Source of the DNA: Stictocephala bisonia
Taxonomy: Eukaryota; Arthropoda; Insecta; Hemiptera; Membracidae
Assembly: GCA_035578905.1 (NCBI GenBank)
Contig: JAQJVL010000567.1
Span: 124,001-188,000 of the forward strand
DNA: 64,000 nt
Reading direction: 5' to 3'
Positions 12,901-27,900 of the stretch are shown here, piece by piece (within the stretch, counting starts at the first letter, position 1; each line of letters begins with the position of its first letter). Under the pieces are notes generated by a model. It saw only the letters and a list, made by a program, of their open reading frames with translations, was not told where the DNA came from and made no database searches. The translations under genes were made by a program, and so were the position numbers.

Positions 12901-15900
12901 TTTGCTCAATTATTTTATAACAATGTTTTATTTTAATTATTTGCAAATTATTTTTTTGATTTTTCATCATTTTTGGTGTGTAATTAGCTAATTTGAGACA
13001 CATAATGGTTTTTAATAATGTTATGGCAACTCCTTTTTTTTAATAGATTCATTTTATTTATTAAAGTATTGATATTTATTAGAGCAAAAATGATCATATT
13101 CCCAACTCTTCAGTAAGATTGTGTACAGATATTCTTTGTCAGATGCATTGGACATGTTATAAAAAATGTTCTAACCTATAAATTCTGTATATATTTGAAA
13201 TGTTTTATTTTCACAATCGCAGTTTGCTATACACTTGGTGAACCGGTTGTGTACAGTGAGTGTTGCTCAACGTGGCAGGTCATTGTGCAATGGGTTGGGG
13301 TAAAGATAGTGTTGCAAACATCTCCCCCTCAACGCTGTCATCTTCATTCACACTTAGTTGTGTTGAGAAGAGTAGGCTGTTGACACGACTTGTTCTGTAC
13401 TTGTATATTAGGTTTGATTTGTTAATACTAATTTATTTACCACCTACACTGCAGGGGTTTTCGTCCTTTAATTTTCCTGGAAATATCTTTAAATACTTGG
13501 CTTAAAATGGATGAAACGTTTTTTATGATTTTTGGTTAGATAGACTAAATCACTTCCTTAATTTCTTTTATTACAGTAGTGATATTAATTTATTCTAAAT
13601 TTTGTTGTTGTGTTTGAAGATTATCATGTAAGTTTGATTACCAGTTTGCAATCATTTTTGACTTAGTAAAATAAGTTTTAAATTATTTGATTAAATGAAT
13701 GCTTAGGCAAATCAAGAATGTCTTTTATCACCATTTATCGTTATTTAAATGTAAATAGACAACATTTGCTATCAGTGTAAATTAATTTTGAAGTCTGTAA
13801 TTGCTTTAAATATATTATTCAGTTTTAATAAAACACCAGAAATGGAACAGTTTACAGAAGTTATTGTTTGTAGTTATGAAACTTAGCTACTTAGTTATTA
13901 TTTTTGTACGGCCTAGGATGATGCTGACCTTGCCACTCGAGCTATCCCGGAACTGATCAAGTTGTTGAATGATGAGGACCAGGTCGTGGTGTCTCAAGCA
14001 GCCATGATGGTTCACCAGCTCTCCAAGAAGGAGGCTTCTCGCCACGCCATCATGAACAGTCCTCAGGTATGATATCAAGTATTTACAATCAATATTTGCT
14101 GGTATCCTAATGAATGGGTATACAGTAACAATTTTGAACTCTCTGGCTGACTACCTCGTCAGTATCAGAGATTGAGATAGTTAAGTATTTGATTGTACAT
14201 ATGTACTACGACTATTGGCCACAGTTCTATAGTCATTATTATCCAGTCTGAACGGCAAAGTTATTTCGCTTTAGTGGTCGATAGTAAACAGGTCTCATTG
14301 CATCATTTGCTGTTACAGCCGAAAGGTCTGCAGGAATCTGGAATAATCCTGATTCTCGCACTCTCCATTTTTAGAATCGGAATAGTTAGCTGTTTCTCGG
14401 CGAATAAGGGCTCGTGGTGCTTTGGGATCCATGCTTAATCTAACATTTACAATTGATCAAATCTTCATCTTTTCTTCTAAATTAATTGAAATTGAGTGAA
14501 CATCTGCGGTAATAAATTAATTATCAAACATTTTCCAAATTACATCTGTCCAATACGCTCCAGTACAATATTTACTTACATAAACTAATATCTCATCTGA
14601 AGTAGACTCTTTGAGTGAGGCTAAAAGTGCATTCAAATCCTAGGAGAGCATTTTGGCTTACAACAACTTGTAGCACTCTGTTGAAGTCATCCATGTTCAT
14701 ACATGGTAAATCCTCCTTCCAGCAAAGTTTGAGCTACCCTAGTAATCTTCCTTTCAAAGTATCCCAAAAATTGGTTTCCCATTTCTTTGTAACATGTTGT
14801 TACTTTTAATTGACAATACATTATATACATTTTAAAACTTCTTTTACTGGTTTGTTTTTATTTTCTAAATACTACTTCCAGAAATTGATAAGTATGAATA
14901 GTTGTAAAGTTATAACTGTCTAATATAATTAACTTTTTTCTGATTTTCTTTACAATATTTAGTTCATGAAGGGACTGTATAGTTGAAAAAGTAGAACCAC
15001 ATTTGAACTGTACTATAATCCAAGATCTGCAGTATAGGACCTATGCGTGGTTTGCAAGTTTGAAGTTAAAAATTGCATTCTGTCACAAATTGTGCATTTG
15101 CCTTAAACTGTACTTTCTAGGTTGAAAAACTGGCGTTAGGGATATAAAGAATCAATAAACTTATTGAAGAAGATAAGTTTTACACTTTGTTGTACTAGTT
15201 TAATATAAAAGTCTCTTTCTGGTAGAAAATAATTTTGAGATTTATATATTTTTTATTGTAATTTTGGAAAATGTTTAGACTTCATTTATAAGTCTTAAAA
15301 ATTAAAAAATTGGCTAATTCCATGTTTATGCAAATTTTACCTTTTGTGATATTTCCCTTAACAGGTTCATTTGAGCCTACTAACCATTTGAGGTCTCCCA
15401 GTAAAAATGTTGTTTTTTGTACTTTAGGTTAGTTTTTATATTGTAAGTTTGTAGGTCTCTAAATCTTCTCATTATACATAATAGAAACATAATATGGCTC
15501 TTAGTCCATTTTACACAATTTAATTTGGCCTTATTGGTTTCCTTCTTATAGATATCCGCACAATTATTGTTTAGTATTGAATGTTTAATCATATAACACT
15601 TCTTGGTCATTTTTTTCTTTATCAATGTAAGATGAAGGAGTAGCCTTAGAGAACACTAAGTACAGCATAATTGACTTATGTGATAACAATTTTATGAACA
15701 TTTGATATATTGGTATTACAAGGATTACACTATGCAGCTGTCATATTTACTTAAAAATAAACAACAAACTTAATTCTGGTTTGTTTAAAACAAGTATGTA
15801 TGTAAGTATTATTACTAAAATACTTAATTTGGTACAACTAGTTGTGAGATATTGATTGTTTTTGGGTGTTCAATAACCATCTCTGTTATGGATTTAAATG

Positions 15901-18900
15901 TATACAGTAATGATCAAGAAAATGTCTAACATTGGTGGTTTTTAAGATGGGCATCCAAATGTTTTTTATTTTTAAATTTTAACCCCTTTGCTGTAAACAA
16001 TAACTATACTAAATTGATGTGTGATTCTTTGTTTTTTGTCTGTGCCTGGAACTATTACAATAGCAATCGGTAAGTGTGGTCTAGACAACATATATTTAAG
16101 TAAAAGTTATATTTAAGATATGGGTGGTTGATTAATGTTGTGAATGGATTTTAAGAGTAGAGAATATATGGGGGCACTTATGAAATACAGTTGAACATCT
16201 TGGTCGAGAGCAACTAGGGAACAGGAGTGGAAAAACAGGCAGTAGGGAATGAGAAGTATCAACAGAACTGAGGATGGGTACAGCCTTATAGACGTGTTGT
16301 GCTGGCTAACCCTACACGATACAGCGTGACGGCTCAGTTCTTGAGGCTAACGGTTGGTACTTCACTCGTGTACTTAAGTTCACACATAGGCATGCAGGCT
16401 CATGTGATAGATACAGCCTTATAGACGTATTGTGCAGGCTAACCCTACACGATACAGCGTGACGGCTCAGTTCTTGAGGCTAACGGTTGGTACTTCACTC
16501 GTGTACTTAAGTTCACACATAGACATGCAGGCTCATGTTATAGGTACAGCCTTATAGACGTATTGTGCAGGCTAACCCTACACGATACAGCGTGACGGCT
16601 CAGTTCTTGAGGCTAACGGTTGGTACTTCACTCGTGTACTTAAGTTCACACATAGACATGCAGGCTCATGTTATAGGTACAGCCTTATAGACATGTTGTG
16701 CTGACTAACCCTACACGATACAGCGTGACGGCTCAGTTCTTAAGGCTAACGGTTGATACTTCACTCGTGTACTTAAGTTCACACATAGGCATGCGCAGGC
16801 TCATGTGATTCTGGGGTGTAAATTTAAAAGTAAATATTTAAAGTTATGAATTAGTTCCAGAGGACCAATATTGGCAACAAGAAATATATATTGACACAAC
16901 TAGTCAAATCTGATGATGGAATATAAGAGTGGGAGATATACTGATGGCGGCCTTCTCTCAAAGTACTATGACATTACTTAATTTGACACTTTGCTCTTGT
17001 GGAAGGGAAAGGAGTTTTGCAAGAGCCTGCAGACTATGTTAAAGTAAGAGTAATAGAATGAAGAAAGTTGATTGAAATATATTGAGGATTAGCTGGCTGT
17101 GTGATATTTCTGCAATGAAACCAGATTAATAGTATGTTTGCTGATTGGTCTGTGGTATACGTAGATATTCAAAATTGAGCATAAGCAAAGTAGATCTGTG
17201 TGAGTGAGAGTAGCATCGTTATCTCTTATGAATTGCTGTATAATAAAGTCATGGTAATTTAAGTCAGTTTGAGCTTGGACATTAAGGACTTTAAAAATTG
17301 TTACCAAAAAGTGTGATATTTTTTTCACACTTTTAATAGCTACAATGAAAATAGTTCTAGAGATATTATTTTGTTTACTGTATAATCCAGATATAGGCTC
17401 CAAAAAAAGCAGATTTGACCAAACAGCAGATTGTTGCTATAATTTAAAAAGCAACGAGTTATACATATACAAATTAAAAAATAACAAAGTGGTAACTTGC
17501 AACCATACTTGTAAGTACACAAATATTGAAATTAATGGCTTGACTTACATGGAACCTCCGAATTCCTGGGCTGTACTGCTTAGTGGTGCTTTATATTTGT
17601 AATAAGCTTATTTGTAAATATGTAAAGTGTGATATTGTTATTAATTAAGAGAAAAGGATTAATAACATGTTAAATGTTAATTATATCACTAAATCTTACA
17701 CAGACACTGTAAAGTCTCTTAACTTCAAATTTTAATTATGAAAACAAATTAAGATTAACTGTTTGGTGAACAGTAACTCCCCACCTTTGTCTCTGCAGAA
17801 TAAACTGGTATTGATAAATATTGATTCAGATAAACTAAATCTAACCAATTAAATTTTGTCTCAAATTAATAAATATGGTGTTAACTTTTTTGTCTTTATA
17901 CCTTGCAAATACTAATATACCTGTAATAATATAGGCTACTATTGTATTTTAAAGAGGTAAATGTGAAAGTGGATTTAATGTTTAATTGGTCTACAGTCAA
18001 CAACATTATATAAAAAAGTAAAGTTAAATAATAAGAAAATAAAATATTAATTATAATGTAATACAAAAAAATTTTCTCTCATAAAATAGGAAGAATATTT
18101 AACATAAGCTATAATAATAGTAATACAGTAGAGAGTCGATTATCCGAACTAATTGGGACCTCAGGGTGTTCGGATAACGACATGTTCGGATAATCAAACA
18201 TATTTTAACCATGCCATTATAGACGCTTATTGATAAGTTAATGTAATGGATTGGGCATATTGAAATTAAAAACACAACACATTTAAGTACTGTATCCACA
18301 TAATACTTTAATTTTGTGTTAAGTAGTCCAGTTAAAACTTACTGGACTAATGTTCCTGAAACTAGAGTCTAATATATTCAACACTAGCTTAAAGAAAACA
18401 AACAACTTTACAAAGTTTCAGCGCTGCACTACACGAGTGAATGACGATTAACAAGCGACTGTGCACATTCAATGTCAATTACTGTAGTACAAACGCTTGA
18501 CAGCGAAGCTCAGACTAGACAGTGGTAGGTGCACGGCGCGCCCGTTGTTTATTTTCGTCGTTTCCTGGAAGGCCTGATGTTACGGCGCAGGCACCGAGTC
18601 TAGCAGAAGCGGTACGCCGCGCGGGCTGTGCGCTAACTATACAGTAATATCTTTTCGTAATAAAATATGCACTATAATATGTACTGTATATAGTTACTGT
18701 AGTATTGTACGTTTATTGAAAAATAAAAAAATATTAAATATAAGTGTTAGAACATAAATTTACAACGTGTATTTTGCGTATATAAAAAAATATTTTTTCA
18801 GGTTTGGTTCGGTTAACTGACGTTTCGGATGACTGACGTTCGGTAAATCGACGTTCTACTGTAATAATAAAATATATTTAATTTTTTTTCTGACATTAAA

Positions 18901-21900
18901 AGTTCAAACTAATGAGACAGATTGATAGCTCAAGACTTAAAATAAATATAGTTTAAGAATAAAATATGTGGCTTATTTTAATGTAATAAAGGTTCATATC
19001 TGACGAGTTCTCAAATAAACATAGCATCTAAAATATCTGGTTTTTTCCTTATAAAATACCAGATAAAATTGTAAATTGGAGGGCACGTGCTCCTATCTCC
19101 TGCTGTAACACCTATGCCTACATAAAAATTATCAGGTTATTTATTTATTTTGTAATATTAGGGTAAATACTAGAGAACTGTGTTATAGATGGTCGCAGCT
19201 CTAGTGCGGGCCATCTCCAACAGCAATGATCTGGAAACCACTAAAGGAGCTGTGGGGACCCTACACAATCTCTCTCACCACCGACAAGGGTTGCTAGCTA
19301 TCTTTAAGAGTGGAGGCATTCCTGCTCTGGTGAAACTGCTCAGGTGATTTATTGGGTTTTATTTTCTTTTTCTCTTGATTAGTAGTAACATACACAAAAG
19401 AATCACTTAATCTCACATCAGAGTTTGCTGATATCCTATCTCTCCAATATACTAAATTTGGAGTAAATATTCGTTTCTGTGTGAGTTCCTCTGGTCTAGA
19501 GATGAATTACCCTAATATTTGTACTTTCTTGTTCTTATATTGCATTAGATTTGTATCAAATTTCTTTGTACAAACAAGTAATACAGTAATTAAGATATGA
19601 AGGATCATGATAAGGAATGTCACATGATTATATGATCCATTTGTCTGATTCTCTGCAAAAGGTTTTAGCAACAAGGCCAATTTATTGAGCAGAAAAAAGT
19701 TTGTACCCAAACAAATTGCAAAGAATTGTGCAATAATTGTGCAATGAGGATAAGTTTTACTGTCTGAGATTCTCAATATTATCAAAGTTGTTTGGTAGTT
19801 TCCAAGATAAAATAACATACGCATTTATGAGTTGGCTAATGAGTATTTCAGTTATTGAGGGGTTGAAATTACATGTTTGGTTCATGTGTATATAGAGCAG
19901 GTTAAGCAGTATTCAATTTGGCATTTGAATGAATCACTATTTATTGTTATGGTTGATGTGAATCAAATTAAAAACATTATTGTTTGATCAAAATTCTACT
20001 TACGGTATTTTAAAATGTTGTTAGTTCTTGTGATTATGTTCAAATATTTGAAATTGATAAAATAATTTTTTTATTCTGTTCACCAGGAAAATTAAAACTG
20101 TTAAAAGTTCATTTTTATATGTTTATAGGTAATTAATTATTTGTACCTGAATTTATAGCTCTCCCGTGGAATCCGTGCTCTTCTATGCCATCACTACCCT
20201 TCACAATCTTCTACTCCATCAGGAGGGCTCCAAGATGGCTGTTCGGTTAGCTGGTGGACTTCAAAAGATGGTTGCATTACTTCAGCGCAACAATGTCAAG
20301 TTCCTGGCTATCGTAACAGATTGTCTTCAAATCCTGGCCTATGGCAACCAGGAGAGCAAACTTATAATTCTGGCCAGCCAGGGCCCGGTAGAGCTTGTCC
20401 GCATCATGCGCAGCTATGACTATGAAAAGCTTTTATGGACTACATCACGTGTCCTCAAAGGTAACACCAAACCAATCCATTTTTACTAATGATGCTAGAA
20501 ATTGCCAATATTGACTGTATAGTTTTATTGAAATTGATTTTTTTTTATATATGCTTAAGTTAAAAAGTTAAAGTTCGTCTTATTTTACCAAGCGAAGTTA
20601 GGGTTAAGAAGCCCTCTAACACTTAATCTAGGGACTAACGGCTTAAAGTGACTTCTGAACCATGGGAGCGGCAGGGCAAAAACTAACTTAGTTCATATCC
20701 GGAATCGAACCCGGACCGACTGTGTGGCAAGTCAATGCTTTAGCTACGGCTGCTCCAATTTTATTTTTGAATGATAAAATAAGAAAATTGAAAGCACTAT
20801 TGCTAAATTCTGGGAATTGATTTTAATATTTATAATGAAATTTGAGAATTTTATACCAACGTCCCAAAATATAAACATGGATTAAAGATGAAAACAGTAT
20901 CATGGGTGCATGGTGACAGTTAAGTGATTTGACAATCATTGATTAATCAACCCCATTTAAAGTTAACAATTATTTGTCACGTGGAAACCATAAAATTATG
21001 TGGACAACATACTGGAAATAACGTAGACCTAATCATTGGGGAGTGTTTGATAATAAAATTAACCGAAAAACCGAAACTTGTCACTCAGCAGAACAAATTT
21101 ATAATAAATGCTGTATTTAATGTAATGTCTGTAACAACATTAATTTCAATATTTTAAATTTCTTTTGAATAAAAACATCATTTATCAAAGGATGATTGAA
21201 TAGTTAAAAGCAAGAATAATTTTAAGTTTTTACCAACCCTGTATCAGTGGTATGCCCAAATCGCTAGAGATAAGTCCATATAGAGAGACTCTTCTTCGAC
21301 AAAGTCCTACTGGCAACTGACCATGCAATTAGCCTGACAGACTTATGAAATCATCCCTGTTTCAAGCAGTTGAACACCCCCTGCCCTTGTATCTGCTATA
21401 AGACCAATGTAAAATTACACATTCTCCCCACCATATACACCTTTAAAATCCTTTATAACTTAATAATGGCTCTTAAAAGTAAATTGTTTTTAACTTTACA
21501 TACTTCAATTAACAATTTTTACACTTTATTTGTCTTATATTACTTATTATTAAATACTGTACCCTATACTTAGTAGAACGTCAGGTTAGACACAGACCTC
21601 AAGACCTAAAAACTTGTCTCCTGTTGCAGTATTGTCAGTCTGCTCTAGCAATAAGCCTGCCATCGTTGAAGCAGGAGGTATGCAAGCTTTAGCTATGCAT
21701 CTGGGACACCCCAGTCAGCGGCTAGTCCAGAACTGCCTCTGGACACTGCGTAACCTGTCTGATGCCGGCACCAAGGTAACAAAAAGCAGTTCCTGGTCTT
21801 TTTTAATATAAGAAAAGTGTATTTTTTGTATAACTACATTTCATTTTGAGATTTCAATATATTTAGTGTTCTATAGTAAGGCTGAATATTTAGATAACAC

Positions 21901-24900
21901 GCTATCAACTATCATCAAAATCTGATCTTTTTGTTGGTATCATAAGTTAAATAACTATTTCATATCAAATTAAATAGGCATCTTGCAATGTGTATTCTAA
22001 AGAGTCTTGGCAAATTTTGGAAGGGATCAGCTGATTATTTTCATTGGGCTATTAATTAATGACAATATCAAAGGAAGAGTGAGTCGGCTTTAGTTTGTAA
22101 CAAAGACTACATTCGTTCATACACACTTATTCAAAATCCATATTTGCCCGTATCTTGATGATCAGCGTCTTTGGAATAAATAAACCAAAATTGTATTTTG
22201 TTTCATAACAAACTTATTGCAACGTAGATTTTTAAAATACTAAAATACTGATATATGTGATTGAAATTTGATCTTTATTGCAAACTAAGAATGCTTATCA
22301 AGTTTGATAAAACCATCTATCAATTTCCCAATGATCAGTAGCCAACTAAACCCTTTCAAAATTGATATATGCATCAGATGGAATCAATTTGGCTGCTTTA
22401 GATTATGAAGCTAGATTTAATGATGGTACCGGCTCATATTTATCAAATTATCAAAACTTACAAATTGATCAAAATACAGGTAGATGGCTTGGAGGGGTTG
22501 CTACAGTCACTGGTGCAGCTGCTGGCATCTACCGACCTCAATGTAGTTACCTGTGCAGCTGGCATCCTCAGCAATCTTACATGCAACAACCAGCGCAACA
22601 AGGTTACAGTCTGTCAGGTGGGCGGTGTGGATGCTCTGGTGCGCACCATCGTTACTGCTGGAGATCGGGAGGAAATTACAGAACCCGCAGTAAGTAGATG
22701 GACGAATAGTTAATTTAGGATAACTGTATGGTTATCATAATGGTTACTGTCAATATAATTTTATCGCTATAATTTTTAGTTTAATTTTATCGTTAATCTT
22801 CTAATACTGACTATTTTTCTGGATGCAACCATTTTTGTGTCCTGCACAAACAAACAAAATATTTGTATTCCATATTTTTGTCATTAAACTATGGTGTAAT
22901 TTTATTTAAAAAAAACAAGGCACAGTAACATAAAAATACAGCAAATTATTTATTCTTATTTTTGTCAAGGTAATAGTTATTTTTTTGCAAAATTGTTTAC
23001 AAGAATCTTTTACTTAGTTTCTATTTACAGCACAGCCTGGGTAGCTCATGATTCTTGATAGCCTAAATCATTGTACAATTTATAAAATAAACCGTATCCA
23101 TAAATTTTACAAATATTTATTTCTGAACGTGTATCTAACGAAGATATGGCAATGGTACTGAACAATAGTTTCATTTGCACCGACAATTATTGTGCTTGGG
23201 TTTATGTTGGAGCTTGCAGGCCTGCTATGAATTGTATTCATGTAGTAAAGTACTGGCCATCGGTCAGTTGTGGATAACCACTTTGTCGCCTCACTGGCAA
23301 TATAGTAATAAGAATTAAACCGGTAATGTAACTATCTCAAAATTGAAATCAACTTTTTAATCTCATAAATGTAATACTTATTATTTATAATAAATACATA
23401 TGACACCTTGCACATATCAGGTTTATGATTTCATATGTTATGACGAGTTCATGATCACTTAAATCAATACACAGATAATAATATTTAGAAATAAGTAACT
23501 TGATTCCTCTAAAATATCTGTTTTATTATTGATCATGTTATTTGTTATGCCAATGAAAATAATAAATGAGCATAAAAGAAATTTAACTATCATCATTGAA
23601 CAGTAATAGGATAAAAATGTACTTTGTAACCATAAACAATACTGAAGATGAAAAGCTAAAAGTTTTCTTGTTTTTATTCTGACTTGAAGGAAATACACTA
23701 CTACAGTTCAAAGTTAAAGGCTTTATGTGTACGAAACATATGCTTTTGTTATAAAAAGAAAACCATAAGCTAGTGTATTTTCATGATTTAGCCTGTGAAT
23801 TTATTTTCAAGCTAAATATATATTTAATGATTTAGTTAAAATAAATTAGATTAGGGGGGGGCGAATGGAAATATAGTTTTGCTAGTTTCGTGTTCTATTC
23901 GTTCACTTTACTAATTAATAAGCTACAAGTAAATATACATTAGGTCGGTAGCTTAGTTGGTTAAAGTCCAGTTTCATTAGCTGAAGGTTCTCAGTTTGAT
24001 TCCAATCAGGTTCATAACAAATTTTGAAAGGGATCAGCTGATAACCAGCAGCTGTTTATTTGTCATTGGGTCATAAATTAATGACATATAATGACTAGTT
24101 GGTCTTAGTTTGTAACAATGACTACATCGCTCATCTACACTTGTCTCACTCATTAGAAATCCATTTGTCCATAACTTGACGATTAGCGTCTTCATATAAA
24201 TAAAAAATATAGAGCAAATAAATCTTTCAGAATTAGCACAGTACATTACTAGTATTGGTAATGAAATACTCATTTATATGATAAGTATTATTTACAGAAA
24301 TCGATACAACATATCATGATAGAGCCACATTTTAATGAATTCCTCATAACTTATATGTGATAACCATAAAGGTTTGGGAATTTTTCTACCCTTCTTTCTC
24401 TAGAGTGTAAGTCACAGTTTCATTGCACACAACCCTTGTTTCATGTTTTACCTTGATGGAATGTTGGTTAAATAGCAGTCAGGTTTGGACAGATGTATAT
24501 AATCAAGCGTAATAAGTAATAAGGAGTTACCTCTACCGATTGGATTGGTATGTTGTAATCACATGTTGGCCCTTGTTGTTCCCAGGTTTGTGCTCTGAGA
24601 CACCTTACGTCCCGCCATGTGGAAAGTGAGATGGCACAGAATGCTGTAAGGCTAAATTACGGCATGCAGGTAATAGTAAAGCTGCTCCACCCACCGTCAC
24701 GCTGGCCTCTGGTCAAGGCTGTCATCGGCCTCATAAGGAACCTGGCCCTTTGTCAAGCCAACCACGCACCACTCAGGGAGAACGGGGCCATCCACCATCT
24801 CGTAAGACTGCTCATGAGGGCTTTTCAGGACACACAACGGGTAATTAGTTAATGTGTTAAATTTTTAAATAATTTTTTCAATGATATAACAAATATTACT

Positions 24901-27900
24901 TCCTTGAAACCTCTTTGCAAAACTCTTTCTAACTGGTTATGACAAATCCGTATATTGATTTTCTTAACTTCATTCAGCTTAACATGAAAATAGTGAAATG
25001 GTTAATCTTTCTTCCTCCACATTTTAATTATTTAAAAAAAATTCGTTTATTACTCTACATTAAATCTATTTCAACACTTAAGTTATTCAAGAAAATCTTG
25101 TTTCAAAGCAGGTTAGCGGCTAATTTATTTTGATTGTATCCATATTTTATGTTCTATTTTAATCAGTTGTTTATTTACAATCAAACGAGTTAGACTCAAT
25201 TATTTTTTTAATTTTTAGTTAAATTAAGTTTATTTTTTCTAGTGGCCACATTACTAGTAACAGTGGCCATTCAATTTCCATTTTTTACTTTGTAAAAATT
25301 GTTGTGTTTCTTTGAAGGAAATAAATTCATTTATTCGTGTAATTCATTTGCAGGTGTTTACTTATTGCCATAAACACTAGAAGAATTCGTACATTCAAAT
25401 TAACACAATTAACACTTTTGTACTTGAGATTTAATCCTATATATGTATTAAAAAGGTATATTCCTGATTTGCATAAATTAAGTTAAATTTAACATTAACA
25501 CATAGTAAATTTAAGTTAAATTAATGTTTTAAGTTCAATGATCCTGATGTGCATGTCAATTCCTAGCCTTGATAGTTCTAGCAAAATAGAACAAAAAAAT
25601 TTTATTTACACATCACAGGAAAAATAATCATTAAGGCAGAACAAATTACATAACTGTTTAGTTCAACTGGAACTTAAAATCAGAGTGAGGAGAGAAACTG
25701 ACTCTTTTCCAACTGTTCCTCGATAAGTGACACTTTAGACACCTCCCATCACTAGCAGTGGGGGGGGGGATGTGTGTGTCATATAATTTATAATCAAACT
25801 GTAAATGTATGACATTATAAAATGAGCATTAAAGGTATCAATATAGACTTCAATTGCATTACTCAAAAAAGCTCAATTAGAATTAATTTGCGATTATTTT
25901 CAGCAAAGGTCAAGTGTCGCCTCTACTGGTAGCCAGGCCCCTAGTGCATATGCTGATGGAGTACGGATGGAGGAGATTGTGGAAGGCACTGTAGGCGCGC
26001 TCCATATCTTGGCAAGGGAGAGTCACAACCGTTCTATTATTCGACAACAGATGGTAATACCAATCTTCGTTCAGCTGCTGTTCAACGAAATTGAGAACAT
26101 TCAGCGAGTTGCAGCAGGAGTGTTATGTGAACTTGCTACAGACAAGGAAGGTGCCGAGATGATAGAGCAGGAGGGTGCTACAGCACCTCTGACGGAACTG
26201 TTACACTCCAGGAATGAGGGAGTAGGTAAGTGTCTCAAAAACATGTCACTATGTTGATTTTGTAAACGTCAACGAGCTGTTTTATTTTTAGTTTGTTTAG
26301 TTTTAAAATTAATATTTCAACTTTATCAATAGTGATACTATTTCAATTGCTAATAAATTACTTTTATGTTTTCAACTAGTTTATTTTTAATTGAGCTAAT
26401 GATGACCAAAGGCGAATTCTATTGTTGAGCTCCTTTGACTCAATGAGTCAAAGTAGAGATCACAAAGTGAAAACACAAAATTTATCTGAAGCTTCTAACC
26501 TTAAAACTGCAATAGAAGGCGTGCACCAGACTTGCACAATTGAATATGAACTGGATGCAAGTATTTATTTATTAAATTTATGTTATAACCTGAAATTGAA
26601 AATCCAGGGTTGATCTAATGTAACATGTTCGCTGCTGACCTATGTTTAACCCTTACAGTGCTAAAGGCTCAGAGTGAGCCATTCAAGCCCTCTTTATGAT
26701 GCTAATGGCTTGGTGCGAGCTGATCTCTAAACACACTCTAAAATCGTTATGTGCTAGTAAAAATTTCCATAGTTTTGTTTGTATAATATCAAGACAAAGA
26801 GTTGTTTTACTCGTTTCTGTAAGTCAGAACGTGTTCCAAACAAAACAAAAGTGATGAAGCAATAGTTAATAGCTGACTGTTCACAGAGTGTGTACTCCTA
26901 CTAATGAACCACAAAGGCTAATCAAGTTTCAAGAATGATACACTGTCCCGGATTTCCAATTGTTGTTGTGTTTTTCATTGTAAATTTAAGTCATTTTCAT
27001 TACTGAAGGCAAAATCTGTCGCCATTTTAGATAAGGTGCGCCTTTTGTGGTTTGGTTTGTGACATTGTTTTCTACTAATTAAGACCTGGAATAGGATACC
27101 AAACTCAATGCATGCTGCTATCTAAAAATTTCTTCAGATTCCAACTGGATACAGCTTAGACCTTCATAACCGTTCCAACAAAGCTACCTCCAATCCCGCC
27201 TCTTTCTTCTCTACTTGTTTGATTTCTTATTCTGTCTAAGTTTGTTTTTTGTTTATAGTTCTTATAAACTTCATTTCTGTGACCTGAATCTTACTTATAT
27301 CTCTTTTACTTAAAGTGCACATCTCAATCCCATGTGTCAAGATGGGTACAAAATAGGCATTGTAGAGGGTCTTTTGGATATCTTAGGGATTCCACTATCC
27401 CATTGTTAAATTCCATACCATATTATAGAAGTTAGCTGCCTTTTTGGTCCTATTTAGTACCTCTTGCCTATCTATATTTTTATTGGTAATTATATTTCCT
27501 AAGTAATTAAACTCAGTTACTGTATTAAATTAAAATCCATTTAACACTAGGTTTGTAGTTGAATGGTTTGTTATTTGTACCGAATAAATGTTCTAACATT
27601 AGTATTTTGTTCAAAAAATAATTTAGTAAATTATATCAATGTTTCTACATAGCTACATATGCAGCAGCAGTGCTGTTCCGTATGTCAGAAGACAAGCCGC
27701 AAGATTACAAGAAGCGGCTCTCTATGGAGCTGACCAACTCACTGTTCCGAGAAGACCAGAACCTCTGGGCTGGTGGGGACTTGGGAATGGGTCCAGATCT
27801 CCAGGTAACACTGAATGCTTGCCATGCCTCTCGTAGTATCATTCATCCTTTAGCATTGTTTCAATTTTGTTTTTAAATTTGTTTTTTTATTTTGGTTAAA

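Noticed and set aside
22362..22697. 111-codon frame overlapping armadillo exon 8
   Set aside because: It is in the wrong frame relative to the conserved Arm sequence in 22480-22689.
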